Assembly (NCBI GenBank): GCA_002440665.1
Contig: DJUX01000004.1
Coordinates: 1-64,000 of the forward strand
Direction: 5' to 3'
DNA: 64,000 nt
Source: Dechloromonas sp. UBA6271
Lineage (GTDB): Bacteria > Pseudomonadota > Gammaproteobacteria > Burkholderiales > Rhodocyclaceae
Part shown: in pieces, positions 18,207 to 27,500 of the stretch
Numbering within the stretch: the stretch's first letter is position 1
Layout of the letters: each line of letters opens with the position of its first letter
The notes under the pieces: generated by a model
Told to the model about the DNA's origin: nothing
The model's database searches: none
The model's input: only the letters and a program-made list of their open reading frames with translations
Program-made: the position numbers and the translations under genes

Positions 18207-19304
18207 ATGCAAACCGCAACCATTTCCTTCGACCCGTTCAACAGCCTGTCCGACGAAGCCTGCCACGAGCGCATCCGCGCCGCCCGCGCCAAGCTCGGCA
18301 AGAAGGCCGTCATTCTTTGCCACCACTACCAGCGCGCCGATGTCTATCAGTACGCCGACCTGACCGGCGATTCGCTGAAACTATCGCGGCTGGCGTCGCA
18401 GACCGATTCGGAATACGTCATTTTCTGCGGCGTGCATTTCATGGCCGAAGTCGCCGACATCATGACCGCGCCGCACCAGAAGGCCATCCTGCCTGACCTC
18501 GCGGCCGGCTGCTCGATGGCCGACATGGCAAACCTGGCGAAGGTCGAGCGCTGCTGGCGCGAACTGGGCGAAGTGCTCGACGTCGAGGCAGAAGTCACCC
18601 CCGTCACCTACATCAACTCGGCGGCCGATTTGAAGGCCTTCTGCGGCGCGCACGGCGGCATCGTGTGTACCTCGTCGAACGCTGGCACCATCGCCAAGTG
18701 GGCCTTCGAGCGCCGCCCCAAGGTACTGTTCTTCCCCGACCAGCACCTCGGCCGGTGGACCGGCCACAACATGGGTTTTCCGATGGACGAAATGGTCGTC
18801 TGGGATCCCGACCTCGAAATGGGCGGCCTCACCCCCGAGCAGATCAAAAAGGCACGCATCCTGTTGTGGAAAGGCCACTGCTCGGTGCACCAGATGTTCC
18901 AGAAATCGCAGATCGACGCCTTCCGCGCCAAGTACCCGGAGGGCAAGGTGATCGCCCACCCGGAGTGCAATTTCGAAGTCTGCGCCGCCGCCGACTATGT
19001 CGGCTCGACCGAGCACATCGTCAAGACCATCAAGGAAGCGCCGGAGGGCACGCGCTGGCTGGTCGGCACTGAGCTGAACCTGGTCGACCGCCTGGCTCGG
19101 GAAGTCCTGCCGCAGAACAAGATCGTCCAGTTCATGGCGACCACCATCTGCATGTGCTCGACGATGCAGCGCATCGACCCGCAGCACCTCGCGTGGACGC
19201 TGGAAAACCTGGCCGAGGGCAAGGTCGTCAACCACATCAAGGTGCCGGAACACGAGGCAAAACTGGCCAGGCTGGCGCTCGACCGGATGCTGGCGATTTC
19301 CTGA
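18207..19304 (+). CDS. nadA: Quinolinate synthase A
   Basis: A 365-residue iron-sulfur enzyme that condenses iminoaspartate with dihydroxyacetone phosphate to quinolinate in NAD synthesis. Typical segments are LCHHYQRADVYQYADLTGDS, VHFMAEVADI, SSNAGTIAKWAF, HPECNFEVC and TTICMCSTMQ. The three cluster cysteines lie in AGCSM, HPEC and CMC. The start at 18207 matches the family N-terminus. It is followed closely by the EEP gene. Confidence 0.97.
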   Translation: MQTATISFDPFNSLSDEACHERIRAARAKLGKKAVILCHHYQRADVYQYADLTGDSLKLSRLASQTDSEYVIFCGVHFMAEVADIMTAPHQKAILPDLAAGCSMADMANLAKVERCWRELGEVLDVEAEVTPVTYINSAADLKAFCGAHGGIVCTSSNAGTIAKWAFERRPKVLFFPDQHLGRWTGHNMGFPMDEMVVWDPDLEMGGLTPEQIKKARILLWKGHCSVHQMFQKSQIDAFRAKYPEGKVIAHPECNFEVCAAADYVGSTEHIVKTIKEAPEGTRWLVGTELNLVDRLAREVLPQNKIVQFMATTICMCSTMQRIDPQHLAWTLENLAEGKVVNHIKVPEHEAKLARLALDRMLAIS

Positions 19305-19311
19305 TCCGGCC

Positions 19312-20070
19312 ATGACGAAGCCCGCCCTGCACGTCACGACGTTCAACATCCACAAGGGCTTCTCGCAGTTCAACCGGCGGATGATGGTGCATGAACTGCG
19401 CGAGCGTCTGCGCCACCTGAATCCGGACATCGTCTTCCTGCAGGAAGTGCAGGGTCTGCATCTCGGCCATGCCGAGAATCACGACGACTGGCCCGCTTCG
19501 CCGCAGCACGAATTTCTTGCCGAGGACGTCTGGCACGCCGCGGCCTACGGCCACAACATGGTGTACGACCACGGCCACCACGGCAACGCCATCCTCTCGC
19601 GCTTTCCCATCCTGCATTCGCACAACCAGGACGTCACCCATCTCCAGTTCGAGAAACGCGGCCTGCTGCATTGCCAGATCGAGCTGCCCGGCGGCCAGCC
19701 GGCACATTGCGTCTGCGTCCATCTTTCGCTGTTCGGCTACTCGCGCCGACGGCAGATGGCGGCGCTGGCCGATTACCTCGATCGCATGGCCGACGTCAGC
19801 GCACCGCTGATCATCGCCGGTGATTTCAACGACTGGAACAACCGCGCCAGCCAGCACCTGACGCAACGGCTCGGACTAACCGAAGTCTTCAGCGGCCGCA
19901 ACGGCGCGCCGTGCCGGAGCTTCCCCGCCGCCCTGCCGATGTTCCGCCTCGACCGCATCTACGTACGCGGCTTCAAGATCCACCGCACCGAGGTGCACCA
20001 CGGCTACCCATGGTCCGCCATTTCCGACCACGCCGCGCTGTCGGCCCACCTGGCAAGGCATGGCCGCTGA
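19312..20070 (+). CDS. Endonuclease/exonuclease/phosphatase family protein (YbhP-like)
   Basis: A 252-residue EEP-fold hydrolase. The metal and catalytic residues are in TFNIHKG, IVFLQEVQ, AGDFNDWNN and ISDHAALSA. It overlaps the cardiolipin synthase gene by 11 bases. The pair copies E. coli ybhP-clsB, so a lipid-linked phosphodiesterase role is plausible. The substrate is not known. It starts seven bases after the nadA stop. Confidence 0.88.
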   Translation: MTKPALHVTTFNIHKGFSQFNRRMMVHELRERLRHLNPDIVFLQEVQGLHLGHAENHDDWPASPQHEFLAEDVWHAAAYGHNMVYDHGHHGNAILSRFPILHSHNQDVTHLQFEKRGLLHCQIELPGGQPAHCVCVHLSLFGYSRRRQMAALADYLDRMADVSAPLIIAGDFNDWNNRASQHLTQRLGLTEVFSGRNGAPCRSFPAALPMFRLDRIYVRGFKIHRTEVHHGYPWSAISDHAALSAHLARHGR

Positions 20071-21271
20071 ATTCCTGCCGGGCAACCGGGTCACGCTGCT
20101 CAATTCGGGCGCGGAATACTTCCCGGCCCTGCTGGCCGAAATCGATGATGCCCAGGTCGAGATTTATCTCGAAAGCTACATCTTCGCCGACGACGAAGTC
20201 GGCCACGCCGTCGCCAGCGCCCTGTGCCGCGCCGCCGCGCGCGGCGTGCAGGTGAATGTCACGGTCGACGGCTTCGGCGGGCGCAATTTCAGTGCCGACT
20301 TCCTGCCGCGCCTGACCGAGGCCGGCGTCCGCGCCATGATCTACCGCCCGGAAATCGGCCGTTTCCGTATGCGCCGCCACCGCCTGCGCCGCCTGCATCG
20401 CAAGCTGGTCGTCGTCGATGGCCGCATCGCTTTCGTCGGCGGCATCAACATCGTCGATGACGACAATGCACCGGTCGACATGCGGCCGCGCTTCGACTAT
20501 GCCGTGCGCCTGGAAGGGCCGGCCCTGCGCCAGGTGCACCACGCGGTACGGCGCATGTGGGAAATCGTCTCCTGGGTCAATTTCAAGCGCCGTTTCCGGC
20601 TGTCGACCCCAGCCATCACTTTCTGCGAAGACGCCGGCCACCAGGCAGCCGCCTTCCTCATCCGCGATAACATCCGTCATCGCCACGACATCCTGAATGC
20701 CTACCTCGAGGCCATCGACTCGGCGCAACGCGAAATCCTCATCGCCAACGCCTACTTCCTGCCCGGCGTCCGCTTCGGCCGCGCCCTGCAGGCGGCGGCG
20801 CGGCGCGGCGTAAAGATCACCGTGCTGCTGCAGGGCAAGACCGACCACCCGCTGCTCCGTTTCGCCGCCCAGGCGCTGTACGCCGCGGCACTGGAACACC
20901 GGATCCGCGTCTTCGAATACGAAAAGAGCTTCATGCACGCCAAGGTGGCGGTCGTCGACGGCTACTGGGCGACGGTCGGCTCGTCGAACATCGACCCCTT
21001 CAGCCTGCTGATCGCCAAGGAAGCCAATCTCGTGGTGCGCGATGCCGGTTTTGCCGACGAGCTGCGCGTCAGCATCAACGATGCCATAGCCGATGGCGGG
21101 CGCGAGATGCTGCCCGACGAACTGTCGCAGCAGCCCTTTCACTCCAAGCTGCTGCGCTGGCTGGCCTACGGCGTCGTGCGCCTGCTGGTCGGCATCACCG
21201 GCTACGGCCCGAAGCACTGGCAGGCCGACGAGGAAACGCCGGGCCTTACGGCAGAATCGCCAGCGGAATAG
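20060..21271 (+). CDS. clsB: Cardiolipin synthase, ClsB type
   Basis: A 403-residue phospholipase D superfamily enzyme with two HKD motifs, HRKLVVVDGRIAFVGG and HAKVAVVDGYWATVGS, each followed by the usual Gly/Asn residues. It lacks N-terminal membrane helices, which fits ClsB rather than ClsA. It probably makes cardiolipin from phosphatidylglycerol (and phosphatidylethanolamine) at the inner membrane. The 3' end overlaps the convergent gluQ gene by 26 bases. Confidence 0.92.
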   Translation: MAAEFLPGNRVTLLNSGAEYFPALLAEIDDAQVEIYLESYIFADDEVGHAVASALCRAAARGVQVNVTVDGFGGRNFSADFLPRLTEAGVRAMIYRPEIGRFRMRRHRLRRLHRKLVVVDGRIAFVGGINIVDDDNAPVDMRPRFDYAVRLEGPALRQVHHAVRRMWEIVSWVNFKRRFRLSTPAITFCEDAGHQAAAFLIRDNIRHRHDILNAYLEAIDSAQREILIANAYFLPGVRFGRALQAAARRGVKITVLLQGKTDHPLLRFAAQALYAAALEHRIRVFEYEKSFMHAKVAVVDGYWATVGSSNIDPFSLLIAKEANLVVRDAGFADELRVSINDAIADGGREMLPDELSQQPFHSKLLRWLAYGVVRLLVGITGYGPKHWQADEETPGLTAESPAE

Positions 21272-22163
21272 ACGGCCGGCGCGGAATCGCGGCGAAGGAC
21301 CAATGGGCCAGCGCCCAGGCCCACACCTCGGCCGGCGGCGCGGTCGTCAATTGCGCGGGAACGCGCTGGCCGAGAAAATCCAGGGCGCGCACCAGTGTCG
21401 CCCCCGCCTGCCCGGCCTCGAGCGCCGGCGCCAGCGTCTGCTTGGACAGCTTCTCGCCGGCCGCATTGCTCGCCACCGGCAGATGGGCATAACGCGGCGT
21501 GGCGTAGCCGAGACAGCGCTGCAGCCAGATCTGGCGCGGCGTCGACGCCAGCAGGTCGGCACCGCGCACGACATCGGAAATGGCCTGAAATTCGTCGTCG
21601 ACCGCAACAGCCAGCTGGTAGGCGAACAGCCCGTCGGCGCGGCGCAGCACGAAATCGCCGACATCGCTTTCAAGATGCTGCACCACGCTGCCTTGCAGGC
21701 GATCGATGAAACTGATTTCGTCGTCGTTCACCCGCAGCCGCCAGGCCCGCGCCGTGCGCCCGGCGGACAGGCCATTGCGGCAGCTGCCCGGATAAGCCAG
21801 GCCGCCATCGACCGCCGGATGGCTGCCCGAATCGGCGATTTCCTTGCGCGAGCAGGCGCAGCCGTAAGCCAGCCCGGCCGCGATCAAGCGCTCCAGCGCC
21901 GCGGCGTAGGCCGCGAAGCGGGTGCTCTGCCAGAGCACCGGGCCGTCCCATTCGAAACCATAGGCCTCCAGCGTCGCCAGGATGCCATCCGCCGCACCCG
22001 GCACGTTGCGCGGCGTATCGAGGTCCTCCATGCGCAGCAGCCACTCGCCGCCGTGCGCCCGCGCATCGAGGTAGCTGCCGACCGCCGCCACCAGCGAGCC
22101 GAAATGCAGCGGCCCGCTCGGCGACGGCGCAAAGCGGCCACGGTAGGTCGCCACCACCGCCAT
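21246..22163 (-). CDS. gluQ: Glutamyl-Q tRNA(Asp) synthetase
   Basis: A 305-residue paralogue of glutamyl-tRNA synthetase lacking the anticodon-binding part. It attaches glutamate to queuosine at the wobble base of tRNA-Asp. The HIGH-like signature is FAPSPSGPLHFGSL and the KMSKS-like signature is GEKLSKQ. A zinc site is seen as CACSRKE and a later PGSCR. It is coupled with the GNAT gene by a TGATG overlap. Confidence 0.95.
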   Translation of the reverse strand: MAVVATYRGRFAPSPSGPLHFGSLVAAVGSYLDARAHGGEWLLRMEDLDTPRNVPGAADGILATLEAYGFEWDGPVLWQSTRFAAYAAALERLIAAGLAYGCACSRKEIADSGSHPAVDGGLAYPGSCRNGLSAGRTARAWRLRVNDDEISFIDRLQGSVVQHLESDVGDFVLRRADGLFAYQLAVAVDDEFQAISDVVRGADLLASTPRQIWLQRCLGYATPRYAHLPVASNAAGEKLSKQTLAPALEAGQAGATLVRALDFLGQRVPAQLTTAPPAEVWAWALAHWSFAAIPRRPSIPLAILP

Positions 22164-22699
22164 CAGGAAGCCGCGACGCCCCCGAGCGTGAGCGTGATGT
22201 GAATCGCCCCGTCTTCGCTGCGCCGGGTCAGCGGCCAGCCGCTCGCCGCGAAGACCTTGAGCATCGCCGAGTTGTACGGCAGGACCTCCGCCTCGAAGCG
22301 GACGAGGCCGCGGTCAATGGCGATCCGCCCGAGATGCTGCAGGATGCGGCGGGCAATGCCGAGGCCGTGGTAGTCCTCCTCGACGAGAAAGGCGACTTCG
22401 GCGGCATCCGGCGCGAAACGGCTGTAGCTCCCGGAGGCGATGATGGTCTCGCGGCCACCTTCGGTGATCGTGACGACCAGTGCGACGCGGATGTCGAAAT
22501 CCAGTTCGCGGATCGTCTGGTAGTCCTTGTCGGTGAGCCCGGTCTTGGGGCCGAAGAAACGCGTGTAGACGGACTCCTTGTCGAGCTTCGAAAAGGCCTC
22601 GGCAATCCGCTCGCCATCGTCCGGATGCAGGGCGCGGACGAGAACCTCCGTACCGTTGCGCAGCGTTTCACGGACAGCGTAATGACGGACATCGATCAT
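22163..22699 (-). CDS. GNAT-family acetyltransferase
   Basis: A 178-residue protein with the GNAT acetyl-CoA site EVAFLVEEDYHGLGIARRIL (Q/RxxGxG/A-type loop) and the second-half LPYNSAMLKVFAASGW. It resembles the acetyltransferase part of larger Pat/AcuA-like proteins. The start at 22699 is supported by AAGGAG ten bases upstream. It is in an operon with gluQ. The acceptor substrate is unknown. Confidence 0.85.
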   Translation of the reverse strand: MIDVRHYAVRETLRNGTEVLVRALHPDDGERIAEAFSKLDKESVYTRFFGPKTGLTDKDYQTIRELDFDIRVALVVTITEGGRETIIASGSYSRFAPDAAEVAFLVEEDYHGLGIARRILQHLGRIAIDRGLVRFEAEVLPYNSAMLKVFAASGWPLTRRSEDGAIHITLTLGGVAAS

Positions 22700-22885
22700 C
22701 TCTGACAACTCCTTGGGCACGGGCGACTGATGGCTGGCAAGTCTAGCAGGCAGACGGGCGGCCATGACAGGCACCACCCATCCGGGGCTAAAATGGGGGC
22801 ATCCTCTACCCGTGATTGCCCGATGATCCGTTTTCCCATTCCGCCCTCTCTCACCTCTTCCACCCGCGCAGCGAGTTAGGCGGCC

Positions 22886-23548
22886 ATGCGCCTTCTGGTC
22901 GTTGAAGACGACGCCATGATCGGCAACGGCATCCGCACCGGCCTGCGCCAGGACGGTTATACGGTGGACTGGGTGCGCGACGGTGCCGCGGCCGAGCTGG
23001 CGACGGCGGCGACCGCTTACGACGCCATCCTGCTCGACCTTGGCCTGCCCGGAAAGACCGGGCTGGAACTGCTGGCGCACTGGCGCAAGCAGCAGAACCC
23101 GGTGCCGGTGCTGATCGTCACCGCCCGCGACGCGGTCGCCGACCGCGTGCGCGGCCTCGATACCGGCGCCGACGACTATCTGGTCAAACCCTTCGACCTC
23201 GACGAGCTCGCTGCCCGCCTGCGCGCCCTGCTGCGCCGCCGTTCCGGACGGGCGACACCGGTCATCGCAATCGGCCCGTTGACCCTCGACCCCGCCAGTC
23301 ACGAAGTCCATCTCGACGGCGCCGCGATCAACCTCTCGGCGCGCGAATTCGGTGTCCTCCACGCCCTGCTCGAAAGCCCCGGCGTTCCGCTGTCGCGCAG
23401 CCAGATCGAAGACCGCCTCTACGGCTGGGAACAGGAAATCGGCAGCAACGCCGTCGAGGTCCATATTCACGCGCTGCGCCGCAAGCTCGGCAGCGACTGG
23501 ATACGCAACGTACGCGGCGTCGGCTACATGGTGCCGCGTCAGCCATGA
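22886..23548 (+). CDS. OmpR-family response regulator (PmrA/QseB-like)
   Basis: A 220-residue regulator. The receiver domain has VVEDD, phosphoacceptor Asp51 in LLDLGLPG, and the conserved Thr and Lys (TARDAV, VKPFD). The C-terminal winged helix ends in the usual RNVRGVGYMVP. The stop overlaps the kinase start by four bases. PmrA/QseB members bind CTTAA direct repeats, and such a repeat lies before degP just downstream. Confidence 0.93.
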   Translation: MRLLVVEDDAMIGNGIRTGLRQDGYTVDWVRDGAAAELATAATAYDAILLDLGLPGKTGLELLAHWRKQQNPVPVLIVTARDAVADRVRGLDTGADDYLVKPFDLDELAARLRALLRRRSGRATPVIAIGPLTLDPASHEVHLDGAAINLSAREFGVLHALLESPGVPLSRSQIEDRLYGWEQEIGSNAVEVHIHALRRKLGSDWIRNVRGVGYMVPRQP

Positions 23549-24861
23549 ACTCGATCCGCCGCAAACTGCTGCTCACCCTGATCGGCGCTCTGAGCGTCGT
23601 CATGGCCATCGGCGCCTGGGCCACCTACAGCGCGGCGTGGGACGAAGCCAACACCATCTTCGACTACCACCTGGAACAGATCGCCCTGTCGGTGCGCAAC
23701 CAGACTTTCCAGGGCGGCGCGGAGACCCTGGCGGGAGAGGAAAGCTTCGAGTTCGTCATCCGCATCTGGGACCGCAACGGCCTTGGCATCTATTATTCCC
23801 GCCCGCACCGGGTCCTGCCCGACGTCGCCCGCCTCGGCTACGCGACCGAGCAAACCAGCGAAGGTGCCTGGCGGGTCTTCGCCCTGCAGTACCGCGGCCA
23901 GACCATCGCCGTCGCCCAGCCGATGAGCGTGCGCGCGCGGCTTGCCGCGCGCGCCGCGCTGCACACGATGACCCCCTTCATCGTCCTGCTGCCGCTCGTT
24001 GCCCTGCTGATCTGGCTGGTGGTCAGCCGTGAGTTGCGCCCGCTGACCGAGCTCGCCCGTTCAGTCGCCCGGCGCACGCCGGACGCTCTCGACCCGATCA
24101 GCGAAACCGGCGTCCCGGCCGAAGCGGGGCCGCTGGTCCGCTCGCTCAACGACCTGCTGGCCCGCCTGCAGGCGGCGATGCAGGCGCAGCGCGAGTTCAT
24201 CGCCGACGCCGCCCACGAGCTGCGCACCCCGCTGACCGCCCTGCAACTGCAGGCGCAGCTGCTCGAACGCGCCAGCGATGGGTCCGAGCGGACAGCCGCG
24301 ATGGCCGACCTCAAGCAGGGACTCGAACGCTCGATCCATGTCGTCAATCAGTTGCTGACCCTGGCTCGCCAGGAGCCCGGCGCCAGCGAACCACCCTTTG
24401 CCCGCGTTGCGCTGAACGATCTGGTTCACCAGTCGGTCACCGCCAGCGCCAACACCGCGGCCGCCAGAAATATCGACCTCGGCGTCGCCGCGAGCGATCC
24501 GGCCGCCTGCGTCGCGGGCAACGCCGAAGCCCTGCGCACCCTGCTCGACAACCTGGTCGGCAACGCGGTGCGCTACACCCCGGCGGGTGGACGCATCGAC
24601 GTCAGCTGCGGCAGCAGCGGCGAACATGCCTGGCTGGAAGTTGCCGACAACGGACCGGGCATCCCGGCGGCAGAACGCGAGCGCGTCTTCGACCGCTTCT
24701 ACCGGCGCAGCGAACAGGATGCCACCGGCAGCGGCCTCGGCCTAGCCATCGTCCGCGCCATCGCCGACAAGCACCGGGCGACCATCCTGCTGACGGACGC
24801 ACCCGGCGGCGGGCTGCGGGTGCGGGTCGAATTCCCGCAGGGGCCCAAAGGCGCCCCTTAA
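23545..24861 (+). CDS. Sensor histidine kinase (PmrB/QseC-like)
   Basis: A 438-residue membrane kinase. Helix 1 is at 8-28, followed by a periplasmic domain of about 110 residues. Helix 2 is at about 143-163 and is followed by HAMP. The H-box is ADAAHELRTPLTAL. N and G boxes (NLVGNAVRYTP, DNGPGIP, GSGLGLAIV) close the protein. It forms an operon with the response regulator. The signal sensed is unknown. The last codons overlap a CTTAAG repeat. Confidence 0.93.
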   Translation: MNSIRRKLLLTLIGALSVVMAIGAWATYSAAWDEANTIFDYHLEQIALSVRNQTFQGGAETLAGEESFEFVIRIWDRNGLGIYYSRPHRVLPDVARLGYATEQTSEGAWRVFALQYRGQTIAVAQPMSVRARLAARAALHTMTPFIVLLPLVALLIWLVVSRELRPLTELARSVARRTPDALDPISETGVPAEAGPLVRSLNDLLARLQAAMQAQREFIADAAHELRTPLTALQLQAQLLERASDGSERTAAMADLKQGLERSIHVVNQLLTLARQEPGASEPPFARVALNDLVHQSVTASANTAAARNIDLGVAASDPAACVAGNAEALRTLLDNLVGNAVRYTPAGGRIDVSCGSSGEHAWLEVADNGPGIPAAERERVFDRFYRRSEQDATGSGLGLAIVRAIADKHRATILLTDAPGGGLRVRVEFPQGPKGAP

Positions 24862-24873
24862 GTCGCTCTTAAG
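24857..24873. promoter_or_regulatory. PmrA/QseB-type direct-repeat box before degP
   Basis: CTTAAG, five bases, then CTTAAG again, an 11-base periodicity. This is the layout bound by PmrA/QseB regulators. It lies about 80 bases before the degP start and straddles the kinase stop codon, so the two-component system probably controls the protease. Confidence 0.7.
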
Positions 24874-24943
24874 TCTACCGGGCGCATTCTTCCTGCATCA
24901 GCAAGCATTCGGCTTGCCCTGCAATCGATAAAGGAGTAATGCC

Positions 24944-26398
24944 ATGAAGGCAAATGGACTGAAACTGACCGTGGTTGCCGCCGCCACCGTGGCGGCACTC
25001 GGCGGTGCCTATTCCCTTGGGCACGCCAACAACATCCCGACCCCCACCCCGCCAGCCCAGATCATGAGCGCTGGTCCGGTATCGACACCAAGCGCCCAAT
25101 TGCCCGACATGAGCGCGATCGTCGCCCGCAATGGCGCCTCGGTCGTCAACATCAGCGTCTCCGGCACGCGTAAGACCGGCGCCGGCCACCCGGGAGGGCC
25201 TCAGCTCGACCCCGACGATCCGCTTCAGGAATTCTTCCGCCGCTACCGTGGACCGCAACAGCGAGACGAGGCACCAGTGCGCGGCCTCGGCTCGGGCTTC
25301 ATCGTCAGCACGGATGGGACGATCCTGACCAACGCCCACGTCGTCGATGGCGCCGACGAGGTGATCGTCAAACTGACCGACAAGCGTGAATTCAAGGCCA
25401 AGGTCCTCGGTGCCGACCGCACTACCGACGTCGCCGTCCTCAAGATCGAGGCCAAGGATCTGCCCGCTGTGAAGATCGGCAAGGCTGCCGACACCCGCGT
25501 CGGCGAATGGGTGCTGGCCATCGGCTCGCCTTTCGGCTTCGAGAGCAGCGCCAGCGCCGGCATCGTCTCGGCCAATTCGCGCTCGCTGCCGGACGGCAGC
25601 TACGTGCCCTTCATCCAGACCGACGTCGCGGTCAACCCCGGTAACTCCGGCGGGCCGTTGTTCAACATGGCCGGCGAGGTGATCGGCATCAATTCGCAGA
25701 TCTATTCGCGCAGCGGCGGCTACCAAGGGCTGTCGTTCGCCATCCCGATCGATCTGGCGATGCGCATCGAACAGCAGCTCGTCACCAGCGGCAAGGTCCA
25801 GCGCGGCCGGCTGGGCGTCGCCATCCAGGAAGTCAATCAGTCGCTGGCCGATTCCTTCGGCCTGAAGAAGCCGGCCGGCGCCCTGGTCAGCTCGGTGGAG
25901 AAGGAAAGCCCCGCGGCCAAGGCAGGGCTTGAGCCCGGCGACGTGATCCTCGCGATCAACGGCAAGGACATCGCCGCCTCCGGCGAACTGCCTGCCATCG
26001 TCTCCGGCATGGCACCCGGTGAAAGCGCCAAGCTGCAGGTCTGGCGCAACGGCAACGCCCGCCAGATCGACGTCAAGGTCGGCCAGTTCAGCGACGAGAA
26101 GGTAGCGAGCGCCGACCAGCCGGAAGCCGCCAAGGGCCGCCTCGGCGTCGTCGTGCGTCCGCTGACGCCCGAGGAACAGCGCCGCGCCGAGATCAGCGGC
26201 GGCGTCGTCGTCCAGGATGTCGCCGGCGCCGCCGCCAAGGCCGGTATCAAGGCGGGCGACATCGTCCTCTCGGTCAATGGCGAACGGATCACCGGCACCG
26301 AACAGCTGCGCGACCTGGTGACCAAGGCCGGCAAGCGCATCGCCGTCCTCGTCGAACGCGGCGAGTCGCGCATCTTCATCCCGGTCGATTTGGGTTAA
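24944..26398 (+). CDS. degP: DegP/HtrA-type periplasmic serine protease (Do family)
   Basis: A 484-residue exported protease-chaperone of the envelope stress response. A signal peptide (about 1-28) precedes the trypsin-like domain. The catalytic triad is in TNAHVVDG, TTDVAVLKI and NPGNSGGPL. Two PDZ domains follow (about 280-370 and 395-480, GLEPGDVILAINGK and GIKAGDIVLSVNGE). AAGGAG sits before the ATG. It is closest in type to DegP/MucD. It lies downstream of a two-component system with a matching DNA box. Confidence 0.95.
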   Translation: MKANGLKLTVVAAATVAALGGAYSLGHANNIPTPTPPAQIMSAGPVSTPSAQLPDMSAIVARNGASVVNISVSGTRKTGAGHPGGPQLDPDDPLQEFFRRYRGPQQRDEAPVRGLGSGFIVSTDGTILTNAHVVDGADEVIVKLTDKREFKAKVLGADRTTDVAVLKIEAKDLPAVKIGKAADTRVGEWVLAIGSPFGFESSASAGIVSANSRSLPDGSYVPFIQTDVAVNPGNSGGPLFNMAGEVIGINSQIYSRSGGYQGLSFAIPIDLAMRIEQQLVTSGKVQRGRLGVAIQEVNQSLADSFGLKKPAGALVSSVEKESPAAKAGLEPGDVILAINGKDIAASGELPAIVSGMAPGESAKLQVWRNGNARQIDVKVGQFSDEKVASADQPEAAKGRLGVVVRPLTPEEQRRAEISGGVVVQDVAGAAAKAGIKAGDIVLSVNGERITGTEQLRDLVTKAGKRIAVLVERGESRIFIPVDLG

Positions 26399-26424
26399 GC
26401 GGCCGGCCAGGCAGCTAGACCTGT

Positions 26425-26469
26425 CGGGGTCTGGCGGAACGGAAGCAGCTTACCGTTCGCCGGACCCCG
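26425..26469. terminator. Hairpin between convergent degP and LysR genes
   Basis: An inverted repeat of about 17 bases per arm (26425-26442 with 26453-26469, CGGGGTC...GGACCCCG) has a ten-base loop. There is no strong T-run. It probably ends transcription from both sides. Confidence 0.6.
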
Positions 26470-26470
26470 T

Positions 26471-27385
26471 TCAACGATCCCACGGCGGCACCGGGTCGAA
26501 CAGGTTTTCCAGTTCGGCCAGGAAGGCCCGCACTTTCGGCACGCGGACCCGGCTCGGCGTATAGCAGGCGTAGAGATAGCGCCCCATGCTGCTGACCGGC
26601 TCCAGATCGTCGAAAATGCTCTTCAGCGTTCCCCGCGCCAGTTCGGGGCCGCACAGGTAGGTCGGCAACATCGCCAGACCGTGTCCGGCGAGAACGGCGG
26701 CGAGGATGCAGTCGATGTTGTTGAAGTGAAACTTGCTGCTGACCGGGATGCTGATTTCCTCGCCGTTGCGGTCGACCAGGCGCCAGACCCGATTTTCGTC
26801 GGCCAGCATATAGCTGAAACATGGGTGGAGGGCGAGTTCATGCGGCGTCCTCGGTTCGCCATGCGCGGCGAAATAGGCCGGCGTCCCGCAGATGACCCGC
26901 TTCATGTGCACCAGTTTTCTCGCCACGGCATCCTCGGGCGGCGCCTTGGTCAGGCGCAGGGCAAGATCGATGTTGTCGTCGACCAGATCGACCAGCTGAT
27001 CGGTCAGCACCAGTTCGCAGCTCAATTCGGGATAGCGGGCGACGATCTGCGGTAACAGCGGGGCGATGTACATGCGCCCGAAGGTGATCGAGGCGCTGAT
27101 GCGCAACACGCCGTGCGGCGCGTCACCCAGGTTTCTGACGGCGACCTCGGTGCTCTGGATCGCTTCCAGTGCCCGCAGCGCATGCTGATGGAAGACCTCG
27201 CCCGACGGGGTCAGGCTGAGCTTGCGCGTCGAGCGCTCGAACAGGCGCACGCCGAAAGCCCGTTCGAGTTCGCCAATCTGCTTGCTCACCTGCGCCCGCG
27301 TGCAATCCAGGCGCCGCGCCGCGGCGGCCATGCTGCCGGCTTCGACGACCTTGACGAAACTTTCCCAGCTACCGAGCCATGTCAT
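26471..27385 (-). CDS. LysR-family transcriptional regulator
   Basis: A 304-residue regulator. The N-terminal winged helix is MAAAARRLDCTRAQVSKQ and the periplasmic-binding-like effector domain spans about 90-300. It is divergent from an MFS transporter gene across 115 bases that contain a 17-base dyad typical of LysR operators. It probably controls the transporter and the thioesterase downstream. The effector is unknown. Confidence 0.9.
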   Translation of the reverse strand: MTWLGSWESFVKVVEAGSMAAAARRLDCTRAQVSKQIGELERAFGVRLFERSTRKLSLTPSGEVFHQHALRALEAIQSTEVAVRNLGDAPHGVLRISASITFGRMYIAPLLPQIVARYPELSCELVLTDQLVDLVDDNIDLALRLTKAPPEDAVARKLVHMKRVICGTPAYFAAHGEPRTPHELALHPCFSYMLADENRVWRLVDRNGEEISIPVSSKFHFNNIDCILAAVLAGHGLAMLPTYLCGPELARGTLKSIFDDLEPVSSMGRYLYACYTPSRVRVPKVRAFLAELENLFDPVPPWDR

Positions 27386-27388
27386 TTT

Positions 27389-27405
27389 GTCAATGATCCG
27401 TTGAC
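27389..27405. promoter_or_regulatory. LysR-type operator
   Basis: GTCAATGATCCGTTGAC is a perfect GTCAA-N7-TTGAC dyad with the T-N11-A form. It lies four bases from the LysR start. Further TTGAC half-sites follow at 27409-27413 and 27442-27446, next to a likely promoter for the divergent transporter. Confidence 0.6.
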
Positions 27406-27500
27406 GTATTGACCCGGATTATGGGCTATTTTCAGCAACGATTGACAACTATAGTCTGACGACAATCACGACAACGATTCATCGATCAGAAAGCCCCGAC

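Noticed and set aside
22700..23470. An N-terminal extension of the GNAT gene through the response regulator region on the minus strand
   Set aside because: A strong ribosome site and family length place the start at 22699. The extension is antisense to the response regulator.
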